From: Cellvibrionaceae bacterium
GTDB taxonomy: Bacteria; Pseudomonadota; Gammaproteobacteria; Pseudomonadales; Cellvibrionaceae
Direction of reading: 5' to 3'
DNA: 64,000 nucleotides
Assembly: GCA_024707385.1 (NCBI GenBank)
Contig: JANPZW010000013.1
Span: 815,465 to 879,464, forward strand
The position numbers were made by a program, and so were the translations under genes. Shown here piece by piece: positions 1-8,947 of the stretch. The notes beneath the pieces are model-generated. The model saw nothing but the letters and a program-made list of their open reading frames with translations, had not been told where the DNA came from and did no database searches. Each line of letters starts with the position of its first letter. The first letter of the stretch is position 1.

Positions 1-452
1 ACATCCTGTTGCGCCATGGCAAAGCTGGTTCTTTCGATCAGGCGCTTGATCTCGCCCTGTTCACAGCGGAAGCTCAGGTCGTTATCGCCGAGCTCAATGG
101 CTGGAAACTCACTTGCGGGAAGTGTCGACAGAGTGAAGCGGCTGCGCCCGCTTTTGACTGTGACCTTCTGGTCCGCGTAGAGGAATTCAATGATCGAGCC
201 GTCTGGCAAGCTGCGGCAGATATCGAGAAACTTCTTCGCCGGAACGGTGATCTCGCCGTCGACGCCCGGAGCGTCCAAGTTGACGCGCCCGATCACTTCC
301 ACTTCCAGATCCGTGCCTGTCAGGGAGAGCTTGGTGCCATCCAGCACCACCAGAACGTTCGCCAGTGCCGGCAGGGTTTGTCTTTTCTCCACCACTCCCG
401 CAACCAGTTGCAGCGGTCGTAACAAGGCATCGCGTGATACGGAAAATTTCAT
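1..452 (-). CDS. dnaN: DNA polymerase III beta subunit (sliding clamp), N-terminal part
   Basis: The clamp encircles DNA and tethers the replicative polymerase. Only the first 150 codons are present; the gene runs off the left edge. The minus-strand ATG is at 450-452 and translation begins MKFSVSRDALLRPLQLV, followed by the typical clamp motifs PALANVLVV and FLDICRSLPDG. It lies directly downstream of dnaA, 52 bases away, in the usual dnaA-dnaN operon order. Identity comes from recognised sequence and synteny; nothing odd is seen in the visible part. Confidence 0.96.
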   Translation of the reverse strand, partial: MKFSVSRDALLRPLQLVAGVVEKRQTLPALANVLVVLDGTKLSLTGTDLEVEVIGRVNLDAPGVDGEITVPAKKFLDICRSLPDGSIIEFLYADQKVTVKSGRSRFTLSTLPASEFPAIELGDNDLSFRCEQGEIKRLIERTSFAMAQQD

Positions 453-504
453 CGTGCAGTCTCTGTGTTGAATCAATAAGTACGACGGTTTTTAAATATG
501 AGAA

Positions 505-2088
505 TTAGGTCGTCAGGGTACGCAGAAGATTCTTAACGTCCTCTCGGATATCCGCGTCCGAATCCAGCAGCTCTTTAATCTTGCGACAAGCGTGCAACAC
601 GGTGGTGTGGTCGCGCCCGCCAAATGCGTCGCCGATCTCCGGCAGACTGTGGTTGGTCAGCTCCTTCGCCAAATGCATCGCCACCTGGCGAGGCCGGGCA
701 ACCGAGCGGCTGCGCCGTTTGGAATGAAGGTCCGCCACCTTGATTTTGTAATACTCGGCGACTACACGCTGGATGTTATCAACACTTACCAAGCGATCCT
801 GCAGTGCCAGTAGATCCTTCAACGCCTCACGCACCAAATCGATAGAGATGGGTCGACCGGTAAAATGGGCGTTGGCAATCACCCTCTTCAATGCTCCTTC
901 CAATTCTCGCACGTTGGAGCGAATTCGCTGGGCAATAAAAAAAGCCGCATCGTTAGGCAAATCCATGGCTGCCTGCTGGGCCTTTTTCATCAAAATCGCC
1001 ACCCGCGTTTCCAGCTCCGGTGGCTCGATGGCCACGGTCAACCCCCAACCAAATCGGGATTTAAGCCGCTCCTCCAAACCGTTGATCTCCTTCGGGTAAC
1101 GATCGCACGTCAGAATGATCTGTTGACCGCCTTCCAGCAAAGCATTGAACGTGTGAAAGAACTCTTCCTGCGAACGCTCTTTCCCGGCGAAAAACTGGAT
1201 GTCGTCGATCAACAGAGCGTCCACGGAACGGTAGTAGCGTTTGAAGTCGTTGATCGCGTTCAGCTGCAGCGCCTTTACCATGTCTGCCACGAAACGCTCG
1301 GAATGCAAATACACCACTTTGGCGTTGGGACGGCGATTGATCAGCGCGTTACCCACAGCGTGCATAAGGTGGGTTTTACCCAATCCCACGCCGCCATATA
1401 TAAAAAGAGGGTTGTAAGACCCTCCGGGATTTTCCGCTACCTGGGTAGCAGCCGCTAATCCCAGCTGGTTGGATTTACCTTCGACAAAGTTGGCGAAGGT
1501 AAAACTGGTGTTCAAATAATTGCGATGGCTCAAGCCACCTTCTATATCTTCTTTGGCAATGCGCCGGTTTGATGTCTCGGATTCTGGAGTTGCTTCTACA
1601 TAATGATTGGGACGGGAGAGCATTACGCTCTGCTCCTCCGCGTGTATATCACCCACCATATCGCGATAAGCACCGGACGCGGCTTCTGAACTCAGGCCCT
1701 GGTGGATAGAGGAAAAAAGAGCGTTCCTCGGCAAAATGCCGATTGCCATCATGACCGGCTTCCACATAACTTCGCGCGGGCGGGGGGATTGGTGAATCTG
1801 AGACGGAATAACGATGGAGGACGGGGCGCCATTGCGCAAAAATGCGGCTTCCTGTCTTGCGATAACACCCAATTCAACGGGGCCGTGACCTGCCTCGGCC
1901 ACTATCTCCCGAATTCTGTGCAGAAACTTGTCATTCACCCAGTCGAGAACGAACCGATTAGGCGCAGATAATCTCAGACAACCACCATCCAGGTCTGCTC
2001 TAAGGGGCCTGATCCAGGTATTGAACTGTTGAGCGGGTAACTCACCTTGCAAACGTAGAAGGCAGCGCTCCCATAAAGCATCAGGCAA
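505..2088 (-). CDS. dnaA: Chromosomal replication initiator DnaA
   Basis: DnaA binds DnaA boxes at the origin, melts DNA and loads DnaB. The 527-residue product shows all four domains: N-terminal domain I (LWERCLLRLQGELPAQQFNTW), a variable linker of about 130 residues, the AAA+ core with Walker A GGVGLGKTH and Walker B LLIDDIQF, and the C-terminal box-binding helix-turn-helix with the signature GGRDHTTVLHACRKI. The start is a TTG at 2086-2088, with a GGGAG ribosome site nine bases upstream on the minus strand; no in-frame ATG fits better because domain I begins here. The linker is longer and less conserved than usual, which is normal for domain II. Confidence 0.97.
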   Translation of the reverse strand: MPDALWERCLLRLQGELPAQQFNTWIRPLRADLDGGCLRLSAPNRFVLDWVNDKFLHRIREIVAEAGHGPVELGVIARQEAAFLRNGAPSSIVIPSQIHQSPRPREVMWKPVMMAIGILPRNALFSSIHQGLSSEAASGAYRDMVGDIHAEEQSVMLSRPNHYVEATPESETSNRRIAKEDIEGGLSHRNYLNTSFTFANFVEGKSNQLGLAAATQVAENPGGSYNPLFIYGGVGLGKTHLMHAVGNALINRRPNAKVVYLHSERFVADMVKALQLNAINDFKRYYRSVDALLIDDIQFFAGKERSQEEFFHTFNALLEGGQQIILTCDRYPKEINGLEERLKSRFGWGLTVAIEPPELETRVAILMKKAQQAAMDLPNDAAFFIAQRIRSNVRELEGALKRVIANAHFTGRPISIDLVREALKDLLALQDRLVSVDNIQRVVAEYYKIKVADLHSKRRSRSVARPRQVAMHLAKELTNHSLPEIGDAFGGRDHTTVLHACRKIKELLDSDADIREDVKNLLRTLTT

Positions 2089-2585
2089 TGGATGGACTCC
2101 CGTTATTCGTTATTTCGTAGATCAGTCAGCCCGCTAAACAAACAAACTGACGGCTTCGGCTTTACTCGTGCAGCGAGCGCCGCGCAACTGGAAATGGCCG
2201 ACCATTCTAACGGTTCTCCCAAGAGTTATCCACAGAGAAACGAAATAAAAGTGGCCGGAAAACACCGGTGTAAGTCGATGTGCATAAAAAATTACCTACT
2301 ATAAAAAAAGCCAATTTTATAAGGCATTTTTTTGCAAATTCTCATTATCAACGCAATTGAAAAACTGTGGATAAACTTGTGAATATGATGGGCAAAAACT
2401 GTACAGATCCTGGTAGACATACCGCAAATACTGGCGACACGGTAAAACTGATGACTCTTTCGGTCGGCAGGATTTAGTCATTGCATCGACCCTGCATTTT
2501 CTATATTATCCCGCGTCCTTAATTCGACCTGGGTTTGCCAGGGCAGACAAGAACACAATCCGCAAAACACTCAGGTAGTGATGTC
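2089..2585. other. dnaA-rpmH intergenic region, candidate chromosomal origin (oriC)
   Basis: This non-coding stretch of about 500 bases holds two perfect DnaA boxes (TTATCCACA at 2226-2234; its complement TGTGGATAA at 2366-2374) and a near-match TGTGAATAT at 2378-2386. Between them is a very AT-rich tract at about 2282-2360. In Pseudomonas the functional origin lies in this same dnaA-rpmH interval, so this is the default oriC. The dnaA promoter must also be here but I could not pick it out confidently. Confidence 0.75.
2481..2509 (+). promoter_or_regulatory. Putative sigma-70 promoter of rpmH-rnpA-yidD-yidC
   Basis: TTGCAT at 2481-2486 and TATTAT at 2504-2509 are separated by 17 bases, about 77 bases upstream of rpmH. 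The match is good at both hexamers and the position fits. It was predicted by eye only. Confidence 0.5.
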
Positions 2586-2720
2586 ATGAAAAGAACATTC
2601 CAGCCCAGCAATTTGAAGCGTAAACGCACTCACGGCTTCCGCGCCCGTATGGCAACCAAAGGTGGTCGTAAAATTCTGGCCCGCCGTCGCGCCAAAGGCC
2701 GTAAGCAACTGGTGGCATAA
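2586..2720 (+). CDS. rpmH: 50S ribosomal protein L34
   Basis: Structural protein of the large ribosomal subunit. The 44-residue product starts MKRTFQPSNLKRKRTHGFRA and is rich in Lys and Arg, matching L34 end to end. The true start is the ATG at 2586; longer readings from 2535 only add non-homologous residues. It is the first gene of the rpmH-rnpA-yidD-yidC-mnmE series, with rnpA about 20 bases downstream. Confidence 0.98.
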   Translation: MKRTFQPSNLKRKRTHGFRARMATKGGRKILARRRAKGRKQLVA

Positions 2721-2743
2721 GATAGTTGCCGAGGTGTTCGGCT

Positions 2744-3172
2744 TTGACTGTTTCCCTCCCGAGTCCTCAGGGCTCAGAACAAAACGAAGCTGACACCTCA
2801 CCCTCCCAGCGGTTTCAATTTCGCAAGCATCAGCGTCTTCTCAATCAGGCACTGTTTGCTGCTGTCTTCGCCGATGCTCCTATTCGTGCATCACACCCCA
2901 ATTTTCTGATTCTCGCGCGACCGAATGATGTGGGTGTTGCTCGCATCGGACTCGTGGTGCCCAAAAAACATGTCCGCAAAGCTCATCAACGCAACCAGAT
3001 CAAGCGTATAGCGCGGGAGACCTTTCGCAAGGAGCAACACAAACTTCCTGCGATAGATGCTATAGTTCTGGCCCGGCGCGGAGCCGAGATTGTCCCACCA
3101 CAGCAACTGACTTCTCTTTTTACCGGTTTATGGAAACGCATCACCAAACGTGCCTGTGCGCCAACACCATAA
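2744..3172 (+). CDS. rnpA: Ribonuclease P protein component
   Basis: Protein cofactor of RNase P, which matures tRNA 5' ends. The family core is visible: FRKHQRLLNQALFAAVF near the N-terminus and the RNR-like signature VVPKKHVRKAHQRNQIKR in the middle. The start is uncertain. A TTG at 2744 has a GAGGTG ribosome site at 2731-2736 with seven-base spacing and is preferred over the TTG at 2726. The product is about 142 residues. Its 3' end overlaps yidD by about 40 bases, as is common in this cluster. Confidence 0.93.
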   Translation: MTVSLPSPQGSEQNEADTSPSQRFQFRKHQRLLNQALFAAVFADAPIRASHPNFLILARPNDVGVARIGLVVPKKHVRKAHQRNQIKRIARETFRKEQHKLPAIDAIVLARRGAEIVPPQQLTSLFTGLWKRITKRACAPTP

Positions 3173-3432
3173 ATCGCCTGAGCGCGCGTTTGCTGATTGC
3201 ACCCATCCGGTGCTACCAGTATCTGCTGAGTCCCTGGCTGGGCCACCACTGTCGCTTCCAACCCACCTGCTCCCACTACGCCATAGAAGCACTCGAGTAC
3301 CACGGTTCCTTGAAAGGAATGTTTTTAACTCTGCGGCGTTTGGGCAAATGCCACCCATGGCACAGCGGTGGCTATGACCCGGTGCCTGGAGCCGATAATT
3401 CTCCTACCAGTTCCGATCAATCAACTCACTGA
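3130..3432 (+). CDS. yidD: Membrane protein insertion efficiency factor YidD
   Basis: Small membrane-associated protein that assists YidC-dependent insertion. The family core is clear: LLIAPIRCYQYLLSPWLG, then CRFQPTCSHYAIEAL and GKCHPWHSGGYDPVP, with conserved cysteines. Length is 100 residues from ATG 3130. It overlaps rnpA and is followed 16 bases later by yidC, the usual arrangement. The first 15 or so residues are not conserved, so a later start is possible. Confidence 0.93.
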   Translation: METHHQTCLCANTINRLSARLLIAPIRCYQYLLSPWLGHHCRFQPTCSHYAIEALEYHGSLKGMFLTLRRLGKCHPWHSGGYDPVPGADNSPTSSDQSTH

Positions 3433-3448
3433 ACAAGATGGTTAATAA

Positions 3449-5117
3449 ATGAAGATGGATTGGCTACGCACATCCTTAATTGGCGGTATCGCTCTTGTCT
3501 GCTTCCTGTTGATGATTCGCTGGGGCGAATTCCAGGAACGCAATCAACCGGCAATCAGTCAGACAACGATCCACAACTCCAGCGCAACGGTCGAAGAAAT
3601 CTCTGATGTCCCCGATGTCAGCTCTTCCCCGTCCGCCTCAGACAGCTATATTCCAGGAACGGAAGAACCGGAAGAAACCGCGAGTACCCAGTGGATCCGC
3701 GTAAAAACCGACGTTTTGGACATACTGATAGATCCGCGCGGCGGCGATATAGTGAAAGTCGCGCTGCCCACCTTTTATGCGCAACTGAACAAGCCGGACA
3801 TGCCATTTGTCCTGCTCAATCAGACCGACGCCCATACTTATGTCGCCACTAGTGGCTTGGTCGGTGCCAATGGCACTGACAGCAAGGATTCCCGCCCCTT
3901 ATTTAATAGTGTGAAACGCAACTACACCCTTGCAGATGGCGAGGAACAACTTCAGGTTGATTTGACTTATGAGCAGAGTCCGGATGTTGCGATCACCAAA
4001 CGCTATTCCTTTAACGCCGGCAGTCATCTGATCGATGTGCGTTATCTGATCTCTAACAATAGTGACAAGCCCTGGCAGGCGACTCTTTACGGTCAGATCA
4101 AAAGAGACGGCTATAACCCAAATCCCGCCTCCTTCATGGGTATGCAGCCCTTCGTTGGCGCCTCTACCAGCACCAACGAGAAGAACTATCTCAAGTTGAG
4201 CTTCGACGATATCGCCGACGAGCCCCTGACGCACAAAAAAGAAGGCGGCTGGGTTGCGATGGTGCAGCATTATTTCCTCAGTGCGTGGGTGCCACCACCG
4301 GATTCGGTCAACGAATATCGCATGTTCAAATCCAAAAATGCCGACATGTACTATTTCCAGTTCACCGGACAGCCCACTCGCGTCGCGCCTGGCACAAAAG
4401 GGGAAGTTGCCGCTGGGTTCTATTCCGGCCCGAAAGATATCAAGACACTGGAGAAAATATCCCCCTATCTTGATCTGACGGTGGATTACAGTTTCCTCTG
4501 GTGGATCGCCAAACCTCTTTTTTATGCCCTCGACGGTATCCACAGCTTCGTCAACAACTGGGGTGTCGCCATTATTCTGTTGACGGTTTTGATCAAAATC
4601 CTATTTTTCTACCCCCTCCGCCGCCAGCTACAGATCCATGGCCAAAATGCGCAAAGTGCAGCCCAAAATGCTGGAGCTGAAAGAGCGTTATGGAGACGAC
4701 CGTCAGAAATTTTCCGCTGAGATGATGAAGCTCTACCGCACGGAAAAAGTGAACCCGTTCGGAGGCTGTCTGCCGATCCTGATTCAGATGCCGGTATTTC
4801 TCGCACTTTATTGGGTGTTGATGGAAAGCGTTGAGTTGCGCCAGGCGCCCTTCTTTTTATGGATAGAGGATCTCTCGGTCAAGGATCCTTTCTATATTTT
4901 GCCGCTGATCATGGGCGTCACCATGTGGATTCAACAAAAGCTGAATCCCACTCCTCCCGACCCGACGCAAGCCAAGATCATGCAGATGATGCCGATCATG
5001 TTCACCCTGCTGTTCCTGTTCTTCCCGGCGGGTCTGGTGCTCTACTGGGTGGTGAACAACACCCTGTCGATCACCCAGCAGTACATCATCACCAAGCGCA
5101 TCGAAAAAGCCGGTTGA
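3449..5117 (+). CDS. yidC: Membrane protein insertase YidC (frameshifted in this sequence)
   Basis: YidC/Oxa1-type insertase of the inner membrane. The N-terminal anchor (WLRTSLIGGIALVCFLLMI), the periplasmic beta domain and the C-terminal transmembrane bundle ending in QQYIITKRIEKAG are all present but in two frames. The first frame runs to about 4616 and then diverges; the second resumes with SAASYRSMAKMRKVQPKML, the conserved cytoplasmic loop. The break is in the C/CT-rich stretch 4612-4619 and looks like loss of two bases (YP-LSAASY expected) or gain of one. Restored length is about 556 residues, typical of the family. I read this as a sequence error, since an insertase gene is essential. 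Confidence 0.93.
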
Positions 5118-5141
5118 TCACCGGCCTTTCACCCACCTTTT

Positions 5142-6494
5142 ATGAGCAAGCCCACCATCGCCGCCATCGCCACCGCGCCGGGACGCGGTGGTGTCGGCAT
5201 AGTGCGTGTCTCAGGGGATAAAGCCGCCAGCATTGCCAAACAGCTGCTCGGCCAACTTCCCCCACCCCGCCACGCGCACTACGGACCTTTCCTCGATCCA
5301 GCCGGTGAAATTCTCGATCACGGCATAGCGCTCTTTTTTGCCGCGCCCAATTCCTTCACTGGCGAAGATGTTTTGGAGTTTCAAGGTCATGGCGGGCCTG
5401 TGGTCCTCGACATGATTCTTCAAGCCGCGCTCAGCTGCGGCGCCCAAGCGGCCAAACCGGGCGAATTTAGCGAGCGCGCTTTTCTCAATGACAAAATCGA
5501 TCTGACTCAGGCGGAGGCCATTGCCGACCTGATCGAAGCCTCCACCGCAACCGCAGCACGACAGGCAATCAATTCTTTGCAGGGCGCATTTTCGCGGGAA
5601 ATTCATCAGCTGGTGGACTCCCTTATCCATCTGCGCATGTATGTAGAAGCCGCCATCGACTTCCCCGAGGAGGAGGTGGATTTTCTCAGCGACGGTCGTA
5701 TCGCCGCGGATTTGCAGGCACTGCTCACGCGCCTGGAAGGCATTTTTCAAACCGCGCGCCAGGGAGTCGTTTTGCGCGAGGGCATGAAAGTGGTCATCGC
5801 CGGTCTGCCCAATGCGGGCAAATCCAGCCTGCTTAACGCCCTGGCGGAAAAAGATATCGCCATAGTCACACCCATCGCAGGCACCACCCGCGATGTTTTA
5901 AAAGAACATATCCATATCGACGGCATTCCCCTACACATCTTCGATACCGCAGGCCTGCGCAACAGCGATGATCCGGTGGAGCAGATCGGCATCGGCCGCG
6001 CCTGGACCGAAATCAATAATGCCGACCGCATACTGCTTTTAATGGATGTTACGGCAGCGAATCCTCTGGCGGTGAAACAGCACTGGCCACAGTTTTTCCA
6101 GGAACCGTTTCGCAACAAACTGACCCTGGTTTTCAATAAGAGCGATCAGTTGACCGATCTCTCTCAAACCCACTCCGAAGGTCTACCGAGTCTTTTGATC
6201 TCGGCCAAAACCGGTGCCGGCCTGGACGCGCTAAAAGAACATTTGAAGCAAAGTCTGTCTCTCTCCGGGACTTTGGAAGGCGGCTTCAGCGCCCGTCGAC
6301 GCCATCTGGATGCCTTAGAAAAGGCGCGCGAGTGTCTGATTTCCGGACAAACCCAGCTCACCTCCTACGCCGCTGGGGAGCTGCTCGCCGAAGATCTGCG
6401 TCGCGCCCAGGACTATCTCAACTCCATCACCGGCAATTTCTCCGCTGACGATCTGTTGGGCCGCATCTTTTCCGGTTTCTGCATCGGTAAATAA
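5142..6494 (+). CDS. mnmE: tRNA modification GTPase MnmE (TrmE)
   Basis: With MnmG it makes the 5-carboxymethylaminomethyl group on wobble U34 of certain tRNAs. The 450-residue product has the N-terminal folate-binding domain (TIAAIATAPGRGGVGIVRVSG), the helical domain, an inserted G domain with GLPNAGKSS at about 221-229, TTRD, DTAGLR and NKSD, and the C-terminal FCIGK with the catalytic cysteine. It starts 24 bases after yidC. Complete and ordinary. Confidence 0.98.
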   Translation: MSKPTIAAIATAPGRGGVGIVRVSGDKAASIAKQLLGQLPPPRHAHYGPFLDPAGEILDHGIALFFAAPNSFTGEDVLEFQGHGGPVVLDMILQAALSCGAQAAKPGEFSERAFLNDKIDLTQAEAIADLIEASTATAARQAINSLQGAFSREIHQLVDSLIHLRMYVEAAIDFPEEEVDFLSDGRIAADLQALLTRLEGIFQTARQGVVLREGMKVVIAGLPNAGKSSLLNALAEKDIAIVTPIAGTTRDVLKEHIHIDGIPLHIFDTAGLRNSDDPVEQIGIGRAWTEINNADRILLLMDVTAANPLAVKQHWPQFFQEPFRNKLTLVFNKSDQLTDLSQTHSEGLPSLLISAKTGAGLDALKEHLKQSLSLSGTLEGGFSARRRHLDALEKARECLISGQTQLTSYAAGELLAEDLRRAQDYLNSITGNFSADDLLGRIFSGFCIGK

Positions 6495-6616
6495 AAGTCC
6501 TGGTCCTCGACCTTTCACGCAGCTATCTGCGACTTTTCCCTGTTCCCACCACATAAGTTACCCACACTATCCACAAATCTATTCACAACAAGACACATCC
6601 CTTGCTTTTTCCCCAT

Positions 6617-6654
6617 CTTGCCAACAGCTTGCTCCTACACTTGCCAACAGCTTG
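6617..6654. repeat. 15-base direct repeat beside a DnaA box
   Basis: CTTGCCAACAGCTTG occurs exactly at 6617-6631 and 6640-6654, a 23-base period (about two helical turns). The second copy runs straight into the perfect DnaA box at 6653-6661. The spacing suggests protein binding on one DNA face, but that is inference. Confidence 0.7.
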
Positions 6655-6973
6655 TGGATAAAAATGGCAAAAACTGAGGATCAACTGAGTACAAAAGGGA
6701 TTTCTATACACAGAAAATCAGGTCGCTTTTTAACCAGGTGCAAAACCGCCCTTTTCACCCACAGGCCGCACACCTGTTTCGAGGCCTTGATTCCCCTGTC
6801 CGTCCAAGCTTTGTTATTCACGTAAGTCATTGAGAGGGAAAGCATAAATCGGCTTACCCACAGCACTTTCCGCCTTAACAATCACTACAGATTCAAACCA
6901 TCTCTCTATCAAATATCTATTTTTCTTTCTTATTTCTTATTAGAGATTTACTTCATTTTTGAGAGATCGTTTT

Positions 6974-7002
6974 TTGATCGACCTTTGAAAATTATCTATA
7001 AT
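6974..7002 (+). promoter_or_regulatory. Putative sigma-70 promoter of mnmG
   Basis: TTGATC at 6974-6979 and a perfect TATAAT at 6997-7002 with a 17-base spacer, 49 bases upstream of the mnmG ATG. It lies inside the AT-rich half of the origin-like region, so transcription towards mnmG would leave this region, as gidA transcription does in E. coli. Confidence 0.65.
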
Positions 7003-7051
7003 CGCCGCCCTCCTTCGATTAAGATGGCCACTTTTTCGCGGTGAACAGTCC

Positions 7052-8947
7052 ATGATTTACCCCAAATCCTTCGATGTTATTGTCATCGGCGGCGGGCACG
7101 CGGGCACAGAAGCGTGCCTCGCGGCGGCGCGTATGGGCTGCGCGACCCTGCTGTTGACGCACAACATCGAAACTCTTGGGCAGATGAGCTGTAACCCCGC
7201 CATCGGCGGTATCGGCAAGAGCCACTTGGTAAGAGAGATAGATGCGCTCGGCGGTGCCATGGCCTTGGCCACAGACAAAGCCGGCATCCAATTCCGCATT
7301 TTGAATAACCGCAAAGGCCCCGCCGTTCGAGCCACCCGCGCTCAGGCGGACCGGATTCTCTACAAAGCCGCGATCCGCCAAGTCCTGGAAAATCAGCCCA
7401 ACCTGACGATCTTTCAGCAGGCGGCAGACGATTTGATCGTCGAAGGGGAGACGGTGAAGGGCGTTATCACCCAGATGGGTGTGCGCTTTATGGCCAAAAC
7501 GGTGGTCCTGACCGCCGGTACCTTTCTCGGCGGCAAGATTCACATAGGTTTGCAGAATCATTCGGGAGGCCGCGCCGGCGATCCGCCCTCTATTGCCCTA
7601 TCCCAACGTTTGCGTGAATTGCCTTTGCGCGTGGGTCGGCTGAAAACCGGAACACCGCCGCGCATCGACGCCCGCACGGTGGATTTCACCGGTCTTGAGG
7701 AGCAGTGGGGCGACGCACCCATGCCGGTGATGAGTTTTCTCGGTAAAGTTGAAGACCATCCGCGGCAAGTGTGCTGTTGGGTCACCCATACCAATGAGCG
7801 TACGCACGACGTCATCCGTGGCGGCTTGGATCGGTCCCCCATGTATTCGGGAGTGATTGAGGGCGTCGGGCCGCGCTACTGCCCCTCGATTGAAGACAAG
7901 GTGCACCGCTTCGCCGATAAAACCGGCCATCAGATCTTCATTGAACCGGAAGGCCTGACCACGCACGAACTCTATCCGAACGGCATCTCCACGAGTTTGC
8001 CATTCGATGTGCAGCTGGATCTGGTGCACTCCATCAAAGGATTCGAAAACGCCCACATTCTGCGCCCGGGTTACGCCATCGAGTACGACTTCTTCGACCC
8101 GCAGGATCTGCAATACAGTTTTGAAACCAAAGTGATCAATGGGTTGTTTTTCGCAGGCCAGATCAACGGCACCACCGGTTATGAAGAGGCCGGTGCCCAA
8201 GGGCTGTTGGCGGGACTGAATGCTGCGCTCAAAGCGCAGGACAAGGACGCTTGGTGCCCCACCCGCGACCAGGCCTATATCGGCGTGCTGGCGGATGACC
8301 TGATCACTTTGGGAACCCGCGAACCCTACCGCATGTTCACCAGCCGGGCGGAATACCGGTTGTTGCTGCGGGAAGACAACGCCGATTTGCGACTGACGGA
8401 AAAGGGGCGTGAATTGGGTCTGGTAGACGAGCTGCGCTGGCGCCGGTTCTGCGAGAAGCGCGAAGCGCTCGTCCGCGAAGAGCAGCGGTTGCGCGCCACC
8501 TGGATTCAGGCCGGCAGCCCTGAAGCGGAAATACTGGCGCCGAAGCTCACCACGCCTCTCACCCATGAATACAACCTGTTCGAGTTGCTGAAACGCCCAG
8601 AATTGGAATATGCCGACCTCGGCGGTCTCAAAGGTGAGGCCGTGGACGACGCTGAAGTGGCGGAGCAGGTGGAGATTGCGGCCAAATACGCCGGCTATAT
8701 CGACCGTCAGTACGAAGAGATCGAACGGTTGAAGGCCAATGAGCAGACGCGGATCCCGCCGGAATTTGATTATTCGGTGGTCGACGGTCTTTCAAATGAG
8801 GTCAAACAGAAACTTGCTGCGGCTAAACCCGAGACCTTGGCGCGCGCATCGCGCGTGCCTGGAGTGACGCCTGCGGCTGTGTCCCTGTTATTGATCACGC
8901 TGAAAAAACGCGGTCTGCTGCAGAAAAAAACCGTGGCTAATCATTGA
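7052..8947 (+). CDS. mnmG: tRNA uridine-5-carboxymethylaminomethyl modification enzyme MnmG (GidA)
   Basis: FAD-dependent partner of MnmE in wobble-uridine modification. The 631-residue product has the N-terminal dinucleotide motif GGGHAGTEA at about 13-21, the CNPAIGGIGKSHLVREIDALGG signature region, the GTFLGG and GRLKTGTPPRI motifs, and a C-terminal helical domain. Length matches the family. Its TGA overlaps the rsmG ATG (TGATG at 8945-8949), implying translational coupling. Confidence 0.98.
   Translation: MIYPKSFDVIVIGGGHAGTEACLAAARMGCATLLLTHNIETLGQMSCNPAIGGIGKSHLVREIDALGGAMALATDKAGIQFRILNNRKGPAVRATRAQADRILYKAAIRQVLENQPNLTIFQQAADDLIVEGETVKGVITQMGVRFMAKTVVLTAGTFLGGKIHIGLQNHSGGRAGDPPSIALSQRLRELPLRVGRLKTGTPPRIDARTVDFTGLEEQWGDAPMPVMSFLGKVEDHPRQVCCWVTHTNERTHDVIRGGLDRSPMYSGVIEGVGPRYCPSIEDKVHRFADKTGHQIFIEPEGLTTHELYPNGISTSLPFDVQLDLVHSIKGFENAHILRPGYAIEYDFFDPQDLQYSFETKVINGLFFAGQINGTTGYEEAGAQGLLAGLNAALKAQDKDAWCPTRDQAYIGVLADDLITLGTREPYRMFTSRAEYRLLLREDNADLRLTEKGRELGLVDELRWRRFCEKREALVREEQRLRATWIQAGSPEAEILAPKLTTPLTHEYNLFELLKRPELEYADLGGLKGEAVDDAEVAEQVEIAAKYAGYIDRQYEEIERLKANEQTRIPPEFDYSVVDGLSNEVKQKLAAAKPETLARASRVPGVTPAAVSLLLITLKKRGLLQKKTVANH

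Larger units (their letters stand above)
6495..7051. other. mnmE-mnmG intergenic region with DnaA-box cluster (second origin-like region)
   Basis: This 557-base non-coding interval holds tandem DnaA-box-like 9-mers at 6558-6566 (TTACCCACA), 6567-6575 (CTATCCACA) and 6579-6587 (CTATTCACA), a perfect box TGTGGATAA at 6653-6661 on the other strand, and TTACCCACA at 6854-6862. A strongly AT-rich tract lies at about 6898-6985, including GATCGTTTTTTGATCG at 6965-6980, which resembles the GATC-T-rich melting 13-mers of E. coli oriC. A 15-base direct repeat (CTTGCCAACAGCTTG) occurs at 6617-6631 and 6640-6654. In E. coli oriC sits next to mnmG, so this is a plausible alternative or auxiliary origin. 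Function is inferred. Confidence 0.6.

Noticed and set aside
865..1458. Long open frame antisense to dnaA
   Set aside because: Shadow of the dnaA coding sequence; no family features or ribosome site.
7598..8566. 322-codon open frame antisense to mnmG
   Set aside because: Shadow of a high-GC conserved gene; no recognisable protein.
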